A stretch of DNA of 64,000 nt from Lachnospiraceae bacterium (GCA_014804445.1 JAAUZU010000008.1:135155-199154); one strand, 5' to 3'; counted from the stretch's first letter, positions 44,407-53,408 are shown. Notes: generated by a model from the sequence alone, not told the origin. Translations and numbers: made by a program.

Positions 44407-45342
44407 ATGGAAGTGTCCATGGATGTGATAATCCCATTATATAAACCGGGCAGAGAACTATTTTCCCTTTTAGACAGTCTGCTGAATCAGACGGTAAAAG
44501 TAAACCGGATTATTTTGATAAATACGGAAGAAAAATATTTTACGCAGTTGACATACGGTAGTAATTTCTGGAAAAAATACAAAGAAATAGTGAGTGTACA
44601 TCATATTTCCCAAAAAGAGTTTAACCATGGCGGGACAAGACGCATGGCGGTGCGCAGGTCGGAAGCGGAAGTTTTTGTCATGATGACGCAGGATGCGCTG
44701 CCGGCAAATCCGCATCTGCTGGAAAACCTTTTAAAAGCGCTTGAACAGGACAATGTTGCCGCTGTCTACGCAAGACAGCTTCCAGCGGCGGACTGCGGCG
44801 TCATAGAGCGGTATACGCGAAGTTTCAACTATCCTGACAGTTCCCATGTCAGGACGCTTGCCGATTTGGAAAAGACGGGAATCAAGACTTTTTTCTGTTC
44901 CAATGTCTGCGCTGCTTACAAAAGAAAACTTTATGATGAACTGGGTGGTTTTGTGAAGCGCACGATATTTAACGAGGATATGATTTTTGCCGCAGGCGCC
45001 GTAAAAAGCGGCTACGGAATCGCCTATGCCGCGGACGCTGAGGTGATTCATTCCCACAATTACACCAATAAGCAGCAGTTTCGCCGCAATTTTGACCTAG
45101 GCGTATCGCAGGCGGACAACCCGCAGATTTTCAAAGATGTTCCCTCGGAAAAAGAAGGAAAAAAACTGGTGAAGGAGACTGCGGGGTGGCTTTGGAGGAG
45201 TAAAAAGAAGCGGCTTCTGCCACATTTCTTTATGCAGTGCGCGTGTAAGTATGCGGGGTATCTTTTGGGGAAGCATTATAAGGCGCTGCCAAGGAGTGTG
45301 GTGATGGCGTGTACGGATTCACCGTACTATTGGGAGCGGTAG
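44407..45342 (+). CDS. Glycosyltransferase family 2, rhamnosyltransferase-like
   Basis: Start at ATG 44407, where GGAGGAGAGA precedes it; the track's 44362 start lies in the terminator's shadow. 311 residues. MDVIIPLYKPGRELFSLLDS opens the GT-A fold; ISQKEFNHGGTRRMAVRRSE and VFVMMTQDALP are typical of RfbF/WbbL-like dTDP-rhamnosyltransferases. FNEDMIFAAGAVKSGYG is the acceptor acid motif. It is separated from the main GT block by the LCP gene and is the last gene of the polysaccharide locus. Confidence 0.82.
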   Translation: MEVSMDVIIPLYKPGRELFSLLDSLLNQTVKVNRIILINTEEKYFTQLTYGSNFWKKYKEIVSVHHISQKEFNHGGTRRMAVRRSEAEVFVMMTQDALPANPHLLENLLKALEQDNVAAVYARQLPAADCGVIERYTRSFNYPDSSHVRTLADLEKTGIKTFFCSNVCAAYKRKLYDELGGFVKRTIFNEDMIFAAGAVKSGYGIAYAADAEVIHSHNYTNKQQFRRNFDLGVSQADNPQIFKDVPSEKEGKKLVKETAGWLWRSKKKRLLPHFFMQCACKYAGYLLGKHYKALPRSVVMACTDSPYYWER

Positions 45343-45364
45343 GGTGCGGTGTGCGGTGAGTCAC

Positions 45365-45500
45365 GCCGTCAGCGGAGCTACATGCCTGTTCAGACGCGCT
45401 CTCGCTCGGATAAAAACGCAGCGGTACTAGGCTCGAAAGAACCTCGCCAAGTGCCGGCGTTTTTATACGGTCTGCACAGGCATATAGCTCCGCCGCCGGC
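45365..45500 (+). repeat. Palindromic element C (136 bp)
   Basis: Arms GCCGTCAGCGGAGCTACATG and complement (27 of 31 bases pair). Core GCGCTCTCGCTCGGATAAAA then a GCGTTTTTAT return arm. Upstream flank GCGGTGAGTCACGCCG and downstream flank CCGGCTGAAAG match B and E. Partner of D. Confidence 0.87.
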
Positions 45501-45593
45501 TGAAAGCGGCAAAAGCGTGCGACTCCCGCCTGTGGGCGTTTGGTAGAAATGCATACGGCGGTTTTGGGTTTTAGCCAGCGGACAGCTTAGGCA

Positions 45594-45729
45594 GTCTGGA
45601 CAGCGCCATATTCCCGAAGGAGCCCTTTAAGAAACGTCAGCGCTTAGCGAGGTTCTTTCGAGCTTAGCGTCTGCTACGTTTCTTGCAGAGCGAGAGCGCG
45701 GCGACTCGGGAATATGGCGCTGTTCAGGC
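45594..45729 (-). repeat. Palindromic element D (136 bp), inverted relative to C
   Basis: ACAGCGCCATATTCCCGA and its exact complement form the inner part of the arms. The core on the minus strand has GCGCTCTCGCTC and CTAAGCTCGAAAGAACCTCG, with the stem AAGAAACGT/ACGTTTCTT in place of the ATAAAAACGC stem. Same subfamily as F. The 93 bp between C and D hold nothing else recognisable. Confidence 0.85.
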
Positions 45730-45788
45730 GTCCCTCGCAAGATACCTTTGCGGGAAAAATACACCGAGCTTTTGACGACATAAATCCC

Positions 45789-45818
45789 TTTACACCCATA
45801 CCGCAAATGTGATACATT
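45789..45818 (+). promoter_or_regulatory. Promoter for glmS
   Basis: TTTACA, 18 bp, TACATT with TG upstream (TGTGATACATT). A small hairpin GCTTCAG/CTGGAGC lies between it and the start codon. No glmS ribozyme is seen. Confidence 0.5.
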
Positions 45819-45884
45819 AGTGATAGATGTATTTGTGAAAAAGAAAGGCGCTTCAGCGAAATCTGGAGCAGACAGGTGAGGAGA

Positions 45885-47711
45885 ATGTGTGGAATAGTCG
45901 GATACATCGGAGCGGAGAAGGCAGCGCCGATTATACTTGACGGACTCTCAAAATTGGAATACAGAGGATATGATTCTGCGGGAATCGCAGTTTTTGACGG
46001 TGAGAAAATCAATATACAAAAGGCGGTCGGACGGTTAAAGGTACTGGAAAACCTGACCCATGGAGGCGAAACCATGCCGGGGCATGCGGGCATCGGTCAT
46101 ACAAGGTGGGCGACGCATGGTGTTCCCAATGATGTCAACTCTCATCCGCATTTTAATAAAGAAGGAACGATAGCGGTGGTGCACAATGGCATCATTGAAA
46201 ATTATATTCCGTTGAAGAAAAAATTGATAGGAAAGGGCTATCAGTTTGTTTCTGATACGGATACGGAGGTGCTGGCACATCTGTTGGATTATTACTACAG
46301 AGGAAATCCGCTGGAGGCAATTACAAAGGTGCTGCACCGTGTGGAAGGCTCCTATGCTTTAGGCATTATGTTCGCAGATTTTCCGGATGAAATATATGCC
46401 GTGCGTAAGGACAGTCCGCTGATTGTCGGGAAGAGCGATAAGGGCTGCTTTATTGCATCCGATGTTCCGGCAATTTTGAAATATACCCGTACCGTGTACT
46501 ATGTAAACAACCAGGAGGTTGTCAGGGTAAAAAAAGACCAGCTCAATTTTTATGGTGTTGATGAGGAAGAGATTGAAAAAGAAGCTGTCACGATAGATTG
46601 GGATGCCAATGCTGCGGAAAAGGAAGGCTATGAGCATTTCATGCTGAAGGAGATATATGAGCAGCCAAAAACCGTGTCGGAAACTCTTTCGCCCCGCATC
46701 AAAAACGGAGAAATTGTAATCGAAGAGCTGAATATGTCAGATGAGGAGTTAAGAAGCGTCAGGCGGATTCATATTGTGGCCTGCGGTTCCGCTTATCATA
46801 CCGGCGTGACGGCAAAGTACATTCTGGAGGGACTGGTGCGGATACCGGTGGAGGTAGATGTGGCTTCTGAATTCCGCTATCGGAATCCGGTGCTGGAGGA
46901 GAATTCCATGGTGATTGTCATCAGCCAGTCGGGTGAGACGGCTGATACGCTTGCCGCTCTGCGGGAGGCAAAGTCGAGAGGATTCAAGGTGCTCGGCATT
47001 GTGAATGTAGTAGGAAGCAGTATTGCAAGGGAAGCGGACAGCGTGATGTACACATGGGCGGGACCGGAGATTGCGGTGGCAACGACCAAAGCGTACAGCG
47101 CACAGCTTGCGGCGCTATATCTGCTTGCCATGAAGCTGGGAAGGGTGCGCGGCGCTATTGACGATACGCTTTTTGAAGCGCTTCTGGCAGATTTGAAGAA
47201 GCTTCCCAATCAGATAGAGCTTTTGCTGGGACAAAAGGAAAAGATACAGCGTTTTGCCAACCGGTATGTAGGGGCAAAGGATATTTTCTTTATCGGAAGG
47301 GGTATCGATTATGCGATTTCGCTGGAAGGTTCCTTGAAATTAAAGGAAACCTCCTATGTACATTCGGAAAGCTATCCGGCGGGAGAATTAAAGCATGGGC
47401 CAATCTCCCTGATAGAAGACGGCACGCTCGTTGTGGCGGTTTCCACACAGCCTGCGCTCTACCAGAAGACCATCAGCAATATGGTGGAGGTAAAGGCAAG
47501 GGGCGCGTTTGTTATGGCGATTACCTGCGAGGGAAATAAGGCGATAGAGAAAGCCGCAGATTATGTGACTTATATTCCGGAGACAAACCCCTATTTTGCA
47601 AATTCTCTTGCCATTATTCCGCTGCAGCTTTTCGGCTATTATGTAGCCGTCGGGAAGGGCTGCGATGTGGATAAGCCCAGAAACCTTGCAAAGTCAGTTA
47701 CGGTAGAATAA
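45885..47711 (+). CDS. glmS: Glutamine-fructose-6-phosphate aminotransferase (isomerizing)
   Basis: ATG 45885 gives MCGIVGYIGAEKA with catalytic Cys2; GGTGAGGAGA precedes it. 608 residues, the family length. N-terminal glutaminase domain (KLEYRGYDSAGIAV, GHTRWATHG, HNGIIENY), then two SIS isomerase domains (VACGSAYHTG, ISQSGETADTLAALR, FFIGRGIDYAISLEG), ending in the invariant AKSVTVE. It makes glucosamine-6-phosphate, the entry to UDP-GlcNAc for peptidoglycan and for the 4,6-dehydratase branch. Its promoter lies between repeat element D and the gene. Confidence 0.97.
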   Translation: MCGIVGYIGAEKAAPIILDGLSKLEYRGYDSAGIAVFDGEKINIQKAVGRLKVLENLTHGGETMPGHAGIGHTRWATHGVPNDVNSHPHFNKEGTIAVVHNGIIENYIPLKKKLIGKGYQFVSDTDTEVLAHLLDYYYRGNPLEAITKVLHRVEGSYALGIMFADFPDEIYAVRKDSPLIVGKSDKGCFIASDVPAILKYTRTVYYVNNQEVVRVKKDQLNFYGVDEEEIEKEAVTIDWDANAAEKEGYEHFMLKEIYEQPKTVSETLSPRIKNGEIVIEELNMSDEELRSVRRIHIVACGSAYHTGVTAKYILEGLVRIPVEVDVASEFRYRNPVLEENSMVIVISQSGETADTLAALREAKSRGFKVLGIVNVVGSSIAREADSVMYTWAGPEIAVATTKAYSAQLAALYLLAMKLGRVRGAIDDTLFEALLADLKKLPNQIELLLGQKEKIQRFANRYVGAKDIFFIGRGIDYAISLEGSLKLKETSYVHSESYPAGELKHGPISLIEDGTLVVAVSTQPALYQKTISNMVEVKARGAFVMAITCEGNKAIEKAADYVTYIPETNPYFANSLAIIPLQLFGYYVAVGKGCDVDKPRNLAKSVTVE

Positions 47712-47756
47712 AGCTGTGTATGGTTGAATTAACACAAACATCATAATTTAATCACA

Positions 47757-47783
47757 AAATGAACACAAATGTTCATTATACTA
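47757..47783 (+). promoter_or_regulatory. htrA promoter with inverted-repeat operator
   Basis: TGAACA-CAAA-TGTTCA is a perfect 6-bp dyad directly before TATACT. It fills the spacer between a weak -35 and the -10 box, where a bound regulator would block RNA polymerase. A related half-site, AACACAAACATCAT, lies just upstream. Confidence 0.5.
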
Positions 47784-47837
47784 AAACCATACTAGATACA
47801 GGCAGTCTTGTAATTGGAAAGAAAAGAGGTAGTTGTG

Positions 47838-49265
47838 ATGTACGAGAATAATGAGTATACGAATGGGAACAGTCCTTATGCAGACGGAAGGCAGCAGAGC
47901 TTTGGAGAAATCCAGAGGCCGCAGATAGATGCGCAGGCAGTTCAGATAATGCCTGAAACGCCGGCGACGGAGCCTCAGAAGAAGGAGCATAAAGCAGGCG
48001 CAGGATTCCGCAAGGTGTTGGCGAGTGTAAGCTTTGGGTTGTGCTTTGGACTGAGCGCCGGTATCGGTGTTTGGGCGGTAGCCGAGGGAACGGGGCTGCT
48101 TGATAAGCGTCAGCCGGCAGGGACAGAGACGGCGGGCTATGATATTCCGGAAGAGATTCAGGACGCGCTCAATGAAATTCAGGATGCACGCAGCGAAATC
48201 AACGAACTGCGGGAGCTTCTGAAAGAAAATGGAGCGGATGCCAATACCGTCAGTGCAGGCGCTATTACGAAAGTTAATTTTGATGTATCCGCAGTGGTGG
48301 AGGACGCGATGCCCGCTATGGTTTCCATCGTAAACAATTACGTGGAGCAGGTCACATATTTCGGGCAGCCGAGAGAGCGTGAAGGCGAGGCGAGTGGTTC
48401 CGGTATTATTGTGGGAGAAAATGAAAATGAGATTCTGATTGCAACCAATTACCATGTGGTTGAGGATGCGAAAAAACTCATGGTGCATTTTGTGGACGAC
48501 ACAGATGTAGAGGCAGTCATTAAAGGAACGGACGAAGATATGGATCTTGCCATTATTGCGGTTCCCAAAACTTCTTTGAGCCAGGAAACGCAAAATGCCA
48601 TATCCATTGCCAAAATGGGAGATTCCGACAGCTTAAAGCTCGGAGAGCCTGTTGTTGCTATCGGCAACGCGCTGGGCTATGGACAGTCTGTAACAAATGG
48701 CATTGTCAGTGCACTGAACCGTGACGTGGAGCTGGAGGATGGTTCCATCGGCACTTTCATTCAGACAAATGCGGCGATCAATCCCGGTAATTCCGGCGGT
48801 GCGCTGCTCAATATAAATGGCGAAGTGGTTGGTATCAATTCCAATAAGATAGGAGATACGCTGGTGGAAGGAATGTGTTATGCGATTCCGATTTCCGCAG
48901 CAAAACCGATTTTAGAGGATTTGATGACAAAAGAAGTACGCAATAAGGCGGCAGAGGCTGGATATCTGGGTATCGTACCGCGTACTGTTACCGCTGATGT
49001 GGCGGAGTTGTACGGAAGCCCTAAAGGTGTTATCGCGTCCAGTGTAGAGGAAGGAACACCGGCGGCCGAAGGCGGTATGCTGCTTGGCGATATCATTATC
49101 AAGCTGGGCGGCGAAAAGCTTCTGACAGCGGAAGAACTGCGCGAAGCACTGGAATATTACGCGCCGGGCGAGACCGTGGAAATTGTTGTTATGCGTAACA
49201 TAAACGGCGAGTACGTAGAAGTTGTCCTGCAGGTGACTCTCGGAAGCAGACCGGTGGAAGACTAA
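47838..49265 (+). CDS. htrA: HtrA/DegP-type serine protease with PDZ domain
   Basis: ATG 47838 after AAGAGGTAGTTGTG gives 475 residues. A Gln-rich cytoplasmic start of about 50 residues, one membrane segment (VLASVSFGLCFGLSAGIGVW), a short coiled coil, then the trypsin-like domain with His in ATNYHVVEDA (about 205), Asp in EDMDLAII (about 236) and Ser in NPGNSGGAL (about 319). A single PDZ domain ends the protein (GVIASSVEEGTPAAEGGMLL). The family clears misfolded proteins at the membrane-wall interface. A strong terminator and a dyad-containing promoter make it a single-gene unit. Confidence 0.94.
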   Translation: MYENNEYTNGNSPYADGRQQSFGEIQRPQIDAQAVQIMPETPATEPQKKEHKAGAGFRKVLASVSFGLCFGLSAGIGVWAVAEGTGLLDKRQPAGTETAGYDIPEEIQDALNEIQDARSEINELRELLKENGADANTVSAGAITKVNFDVSAVVEDAMPAMVSIVNNYVEQVTYFGQPREREGEASGSGIIVGENENEILIATNYHVVEDAKKLMVHFVDDTDVEAVIKGTDEDMDLAIIAVPKTSLSQETQNAISIAKMGDSDSLKLGEPVVAIGNALGYGQSVTNGIVSALNRDVELEDGSIGTFIQTNAAINPGNSGGALLNINGEVVGINSNKIGDTLVEGMCYAIPISAAKPILEDLMTKEVRNKAAEAGYLGIVPRTVTADVAELYGSPKGVIASSVEEGTPAAEGGMLLGDIIIKLGGEKLLTAEELREALEYYAPGETVEIVVMRNINGEYVEVVLQVTLGSRPVED

Positions 49266-49314
49266 AAAATAGAGGGAAAGCGCACGCAGAGTGCTTTCTG
49301 GCATTGTACATTAT

Positions 49315-49356
49315 AACTGCCCCAAAGGAAGTAAAGGCTTTTGGGGCAGTTTTATT
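49315..49356 (+). terminator. Terminator after htrA
   Basis: AACTGCCCCAAA pairs with TTTTGGGGCAGTT and ends in a T-rich tail. A second small stem (GAAAGCGC/GTGCTTTC) lies just before. Confidence 0.92.
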
Positions 49357-49398
49357 GTGTCTGCTCAGTAAGGGCGTGGGGGGATTGCGGCGATTCAC

Positions 49399-49534
49399 GC
49401 CGGGGGAGGAGTTATATGCCTGTGCAGACGCGCTCTCGCTCGGATAAAAACGCAGCGGTACTAGGCTCGAAAAAACCTCGCCAAGTGCCGGCGTTTTTAT
49501 ACGGTCTGCACAGGCATATAACTCCTCTTCCGGC
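49399..49534 (+). repeat. Palindromic element E (136 bp)
   Basis: Arms GGAGTTATATGCCTGTGCAG with an exact complement at the right side; core almost identical to element C (CTAGGCTCGAAAAAACCTCG). Flanks GCGGCGATTCACGCCG and CCGGCTGAAAACCGCC match B and C. Confidence 0.88.
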
Positions 49535-49728
49535 TGAAAACCGCCAAAGGGCGCAGCGCGCCTTGCGTTCGCTTCGCTAAAAGCGGCAAGTCGAGTTTGC
49601 GGAAAATATGCGCTTATGAGGACTGCTTTGCTCATGCAAACTTGCATCTACCTTCACCTTTGCTACTTACTGTCACCGCCGACGTTGCGGCGCGTTTACG
49701 CCGCCGCCTGAAGTGTTTGCGGGTAACA
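49535..49728. other. Spacer between elements E and F with further small inverted repeats
   Basis: 194 bp without a credible gene. It holds short dyads such as TTGCGGCG/CGCCGC near 49685-49706. Three-frame ORFs listed here run through the repeats and have no ribosome sites. Confidence 0.4.
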
Positions 49729-49864
49729 GCCTGTACGGCAGGCCATTCCCGAAGGAGCCCGTTAAGAAGCGTCGGCGCTTAGCGAGGTTCTTTCGAGCTT
49801 AGCGTCCGCTACGCTTCTTTCCGAGCGAGAGCGCGGCTCCTTGGGAATGGTCTGCCGTACAGGC
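49729..49864 (-). repeat. Palindromic element F (136 bp), inverted relative to E
   Basis: Arms GCCTGTACGGCAGGCCATTC and complement with one substitution and one indel. Minus-strand core GCGCTCTCGCTCGG and CTAAGCTCGAAAGAACCTCG, stem AAGAAGCGT/ACGCTTCTT type as in D. The outside flank GGGGACGCC resembles A and D. Confidence 0.86.
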
Positions 49865-49926
49865 GTCCCCCACCATCCCCCTTCACCCATGCCGCAACTC
49901 ACCCCTCTTTTTTAGAAAAACTTCAC

Positions 49927-49955
49927 TTGTACATACGTCGTGTATCCGATATAAT
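49927..49955 (+). promoter_or_regulatory. Promoter for the ClpX-like gene
   Basis: TTGTAC, 17 bp, TATAAT, 57 bp upstream of the start codon. Confidence 0.7.
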
Positions 49956-50011
49956 AGTTTACGTAAAAATATATAGGACTGAATATTTATTTTGATAATA
50001 GGAGAGTGAAC

Positions 50012-51577
50012 ATGTCAGATTACGATAACATATACACAGATGGAGATACGGAAAATCCGGAGGAAGAGCAGGTAAAGGTATCCGGCGATAAGGAAGCGGA
50101 AGGCAGCAAAGAGACGGAAAGAGGTGCGGCTTCCGAAAAAAATGAACAGGATGAGCCGCAGAAGGAATATGAAGATGTGTGCTTCATCTGTCGGCGTCCG
50201 GAGAGTAAGACGGGAAAAATGTTCAAGCTTCCCAATAATATAACAGTATGCAACGATTGTATGCATAAGACAATGGATACGGTAAGTCAGTTTGACTATC
50301 AGGGGCTTTTGAACAACCCTTCTTTTGGACAGGACTTGGGAAAAGGCTTTCCCAATATCAGCTTTGTCAATATTGCCGATTTGCAGGGTGAGGGCGGTAT
50401 TCCAAACAAGCAGCGTCTGAAAAAGAAAAAGGAGAAGGAAAAAGAGGCACAGCCGGTTTTCAACATCCGTGACATTCCGGCGCCCCATAAGATAAAAGCG
50501 AGCCTTGATGAGTATGTGGTGGGACAGGAGCATGCAAAGAAGGCAATTTCCGTGGCGGTATATAACCACTACAAGCGCGTTGCTACCAATACCATGGACG
50601 AAATTGAGATTGAAAAATCCAATATGCTGATGATTGGACCGACCGGATGTGGCAAGACTTATCTGGTTAAGACGCTTGCGCGGCTTTTGGACGTGCCGCT
50701 TGCCATTGCGGATGCAACTTCTCTGACAGAGGCGGGTTATATTGGCGACGATATTGAGAGCGTGGTGTCCAAGCTGTTGGCGGCTGCCGACAATGATGTG
50801 GAAAAGGCGGAGCGCGGTATTATTTTTATTGATGAAATAGACAAGATTGCAAAGAAGAAGAACAATAATTCACGTGATGTCAGCGGTGAATCCGTGCAGC
50901 AGGGGATGTTAAAGCTTTTGGAGGGCGCGGAGGTAGAGGTGCCCGTGGGTGCAAACAGCAAGAACGCAATGGTGCCGCTGGCGACGATTAATACCCGCAA
51001 CATCCTTTTTATCTGCGGGGGTGCTTTTCCCGATTTAGAGTTGATTATCAAGGAGCGTCTGACGAAGCAGAGTTCCATGGGCTTCAACGGACAGCTCAAG
51101 GATCGTTTTGACAAAGAGAAGAATCTGATATCCAGAGTGACGGTTGAGGATATCAGGAAGTTCGGCATGATTCCCGAGTTTATCGGCCGTCTGCCGATTA
51201 TCTTCACACTGCAGGGACTCACCAAGGAGATGATGGTGAAGATATTGAAGGAGCCGAAGAATGCTATTTTAAAGCAGTATCAGAAGCTGCTTGAGCTGGA
51301 CGAGGTGAAGCTTGATTTTTCGGAGGAGGCACTGGAAGCTATTGCGGAGAAGGCGTTGGAGCGCGAGACCGGCGCAAGGGCGCTCCGTTCTATTATTGAA
51401 GAGTTTATGCTGGATATTATGTACGAAATTCCGAAGGACGACAATATAGGAAGAGTGACGATTACCAGGGAATATATTGAAGGAACCGGCGGGCCGATTA
51501 TCGACATCAGGAGCAGTACGGCGGCAAATCCCGACGAGTTAAGGTCACTGTCTGCGGATGCAGAGAGCAGGAAATAA
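50012..51577 (+). CDS. clpX: ClpX-like AAA+ unfoldase with extended acidic N-terminus
   Basis: ATG 50012 (GGAGAGTGAAC before it) gives 521 residues, about 100 longer than usual ClpX. Residues 1-50 are acidic and low-complexity. The zinc-binding-type domain follows (CFICRRPESK... VCNDCMHK: two CxxC). AAA+ parts: Walker A GPTGCGKTYL near 209, pore loop GYIGDD, Walker B IIFIDEIDKI near 271, and FIGRLPIIFTL near 390. The ClpP-contact IGF loop appears as MGFN. ClpX feeds unfolded proteins to ClpP; no clpP is nearby. The altered IGF tripeptide leaves ClpP partnering uncertain. Confidence 0.88.
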   Translation: MSDYDNIYTDGDTENPEEEQVKVSGDKEAEGSKETERGAASEKNEQDEPQKEYEDVCFICRRPESKTGKMFKLPNNITVCNDCMHKTMDTVSQFDYQGLLNNPSFGQDLGKGFPNISFVNIADLQGEGGIPNKQRLKKKKEKEKEAQPVFNIRDIPAPHKIKASLDEYVVGQEHAKKAISVAVYNHYKRVATNTMDEIEIEKSNMLMIGPTGCGKTYLVKTLARLLDVPLAIADATSLTEAGYIGDDIESVVSKLLAAADNDVEKAERGIIFIDEIDKIAKKKNNNSRDVSGESVQQGMLKLLEGAEVEVPVGANSKNAMVPLATINTRNILFICGGAFPDLELIIKERLTKQSSMGFNGQLKDRFDKEKNLISRVTVEDIRKFGMIPEFIGRLPIIFTLQGLTKEMMVKILKEPKNAILKQYQKLLELDEVKLDFSEEALEAIAEKALERETGARALRSIIEEFMLDIMYEIPKDDNIGRVTITREYIEGTGGPIIDIRSSTAANPDELRSLSADAESRK

Positions 51578-51701
51578 TCTGCCGGCTATGAGAGAACCGT
51601 ATCATAAGCGGCCATGTGACAGGATAGGATAAAACAGGACAGACATAGAAGAGGGATATTGTCATAGGATATTAAGAAGAGAGACGAAAAGCAGGGCAGC
51701 T

Positions 51702-53408
51702 ATGACCTGTAAAGAAAAAATTTTATCAGAGGATTATGGTGAATTAATTGTAGACTACACCAATCCTTTTACAACGGAGGAGGAAAGTCAAAGGTATTGT
51801 TTTACCAGAGTAAACAGTCGCTTTGGAATTGCCTATTTACCACAGAGTGACTTGGACGGTATTATGGGAAGTCTGTATGTGTACCATACGCTGCCGAAGG
51901 TGTTTGGACTTATGGCGGACGATTTTGATCCGATAAGTCTGATTAGTTCAGGGATTCTGCAGACCCAGAGGCCGCCCCTTTCCCTGAGTGGAAGAGGTGT
52001 GGTGATTGCTTTTGTGGATACGGGAATCCGCTATGCACAGGAGGAATTTTTAAACGAAGCCGGAAACAGCCGGATACTGGCTATCTGGGATCAAACGATA
52101 CAGACGGGTTCGCCACCGGAGGGCTATGAATACGGAACCCTGTTTACACGTGAGGACTTAAATGAGGCGCTGCGCACTGAGAATCCTTATGAGGTGGTGC
52201 CGAGTTATGACGAGATAGGGCATGGGACGGCGATGGCGAGCGTTGCGGCGGGAAGTGTGCTGGACGGCGGAAGAAGCTTTCGGGGAGCGGCTCCCGAAGC
52301 GGAAATTGTGGTGGTAAAGCTAAGGCAGGCAAAACAGAATCTCAGGGATTATTATCTAATCGCGGAGGGTGCGCCGGCTTATTCGGAGACGGATATTATG
52401 CTGGGAGTCAAATTTGCGGAATCCTTTGCCAGCACCTTTATAAGACCTGTTGTTATCTGCATTGGTATTGGTGCAAATTGTGGTAATCATGTGATAGGCA
52501 CTTCTCTTGCACAATATTTGAATGAAATCTCCTACATTCGCAACAGGGGAATTGTCATAGGTGCGGGCAATGAGGGAAATGCCGGACATCATTTCAGTGC
52601 ACCCGTACCTCATGGCAGATTAGTGGACAGTGATGCCTATGTAGATGTTGAGTTTCGGGTCGGAGAAGGCGAAAGAGGTTTCATTCTGGAAACATGGGGC
52701 TGTGTGCCCGATGTACTCTATGCATCCGTGCGTACGCCCGGTGGTGAGATGATTCCGCGATTTCGGCTGGGAATGGGGCAGAGTCTGACTTACAGCTTTA
52801 TATATGAGCGGACCAGGATTACGATTGACAGTGTTTTGGTGGAGCCAAGTTCCGGCAATGAACTGATTGTTTTTCGGTTTGACGCGCCTACGGCCGGTGT
52901 CTGGACCATCAGGATTTTTGCCGCGCAGGACGGTGGAAACGGCGAATTTCACATGTGGCTCCCGATTACCCAGTTTTTAAGCAGTCAGACTTATTTTTTA
53001 AATCCAAGTCCCTATGTGACGATTACGGACCCGGGTATAGCTGAGAGACCGATTACAGTGTCAACATATGACGATTTGAACAATAGCTTTTATGTCAATT
53101 CCGGGCGCGGTTACTTGCGCAATGGTCTGGTAAAGCCTGATTTGGCGGCGCCGGGCGTCAATGTGTCCACCTCTTTGGGAAAACGCACCGGTTCCAGTAT
53201 TGCCGCGGCAATGACTGCGGGCGGCGTAGCGCAGTTTTTCCAGTGGGCGGTCATACAGCAGAACAATCCGCTGGTGGAGAGCAATGAAATTAAAACCTAT
53301 TTTATCAGGGGCGCAACCAGAAATCCCGATTTAGTATATCCCAACAAAGAATGGGGCTACGGCAGGCTGAACGTGGCGGGAACCTTTGAAGCGCTTGCGG
53401 GTGTCTGA
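51702..53408 (+). CDS. Subtilisin-like serine peptidase (S8)
   Basis: 568 residues with the full triad: Asp in FVDTGIRY (about 106), His in GHGTAMASVAAGS (about 173), Ser in GSSIAAAMTAGG (about 497). There is no signal peptide or membrane segment. The front 95 residues resemble a short prodomain, and a beta-rich insert of about 130 residues sits between His and Ser. This layout recalls the clostridial Csp/bacteroidal cytoplasmic subtilases. Role unknown; processing of envelope or spore-related proteins is possible but unsupported. It nearly abuts the LspA-like gene. Confidence 0.85.
   Translation: MTCKEKILSEDYGELIVDYTNPFTTEEESQRYCFTRVNSRFGIAYLPQSDLDGIMGSLYVYHTLPKVFGLMADDFDPISLISSGILQTQRPPLSLSGRGVVIAFVDTGIRYAQEEFLNEAGNSRILAIWDQTIQTGSPPEGYEYGTLFTREDLNEALRTENPYEVVPSYDEIGHGTAMASVAAGSVLDGGRSFRGAAPEAEIVVVKLRQAKQNLRDYYLIAEGAPAYSETDIMLGVKFAESFASTFIRPVVICIGIGANCGNHVIGTSLAQYLNEISYIRNRGIVIGAGNEGNAGHHFSAPVPHGRLVDSDAYVDVEFRVGEGERGFILETWGCVPDVLYASVRTPGGEMIPRFRLGMGQSLTYSFIYERTRITIDSVLVEPSSGNELIVFRFDAPTAGVWTIRIFAAQDGGNGEFHMWLPITQFLSSQTYFLNPSPYVTITDPGIAERPITVSTYDDLNNSFYVNSGRGYLRNGLVKPDLAAPGVNVSTSLGKRTGSSIAAAMTAGGVAQFFQWAVIQQNNPLVESNEIKTYFIRGATRNPDLVYPNKEWGYGRLNVAGTFEALAGV

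Noticed and set aside
45349-45546. ORF coding MPVQTRSRSDKNAA-like protein, with similar ORFs at 49341-49580 and on the minus strand at 25929-26183
   Set aside because: The similarity comes from the palindromic DNA elements being read in one frame. There is no ribosome site, the reading frame runs through both arms, and the elements occur in both orientations.
45730-45884. glmS ribozyme upstream of glmS
   Set aside because: The gap is short, and the conserved ribozyme core and cleavage-site context are not present; only a small hairpin is seen.
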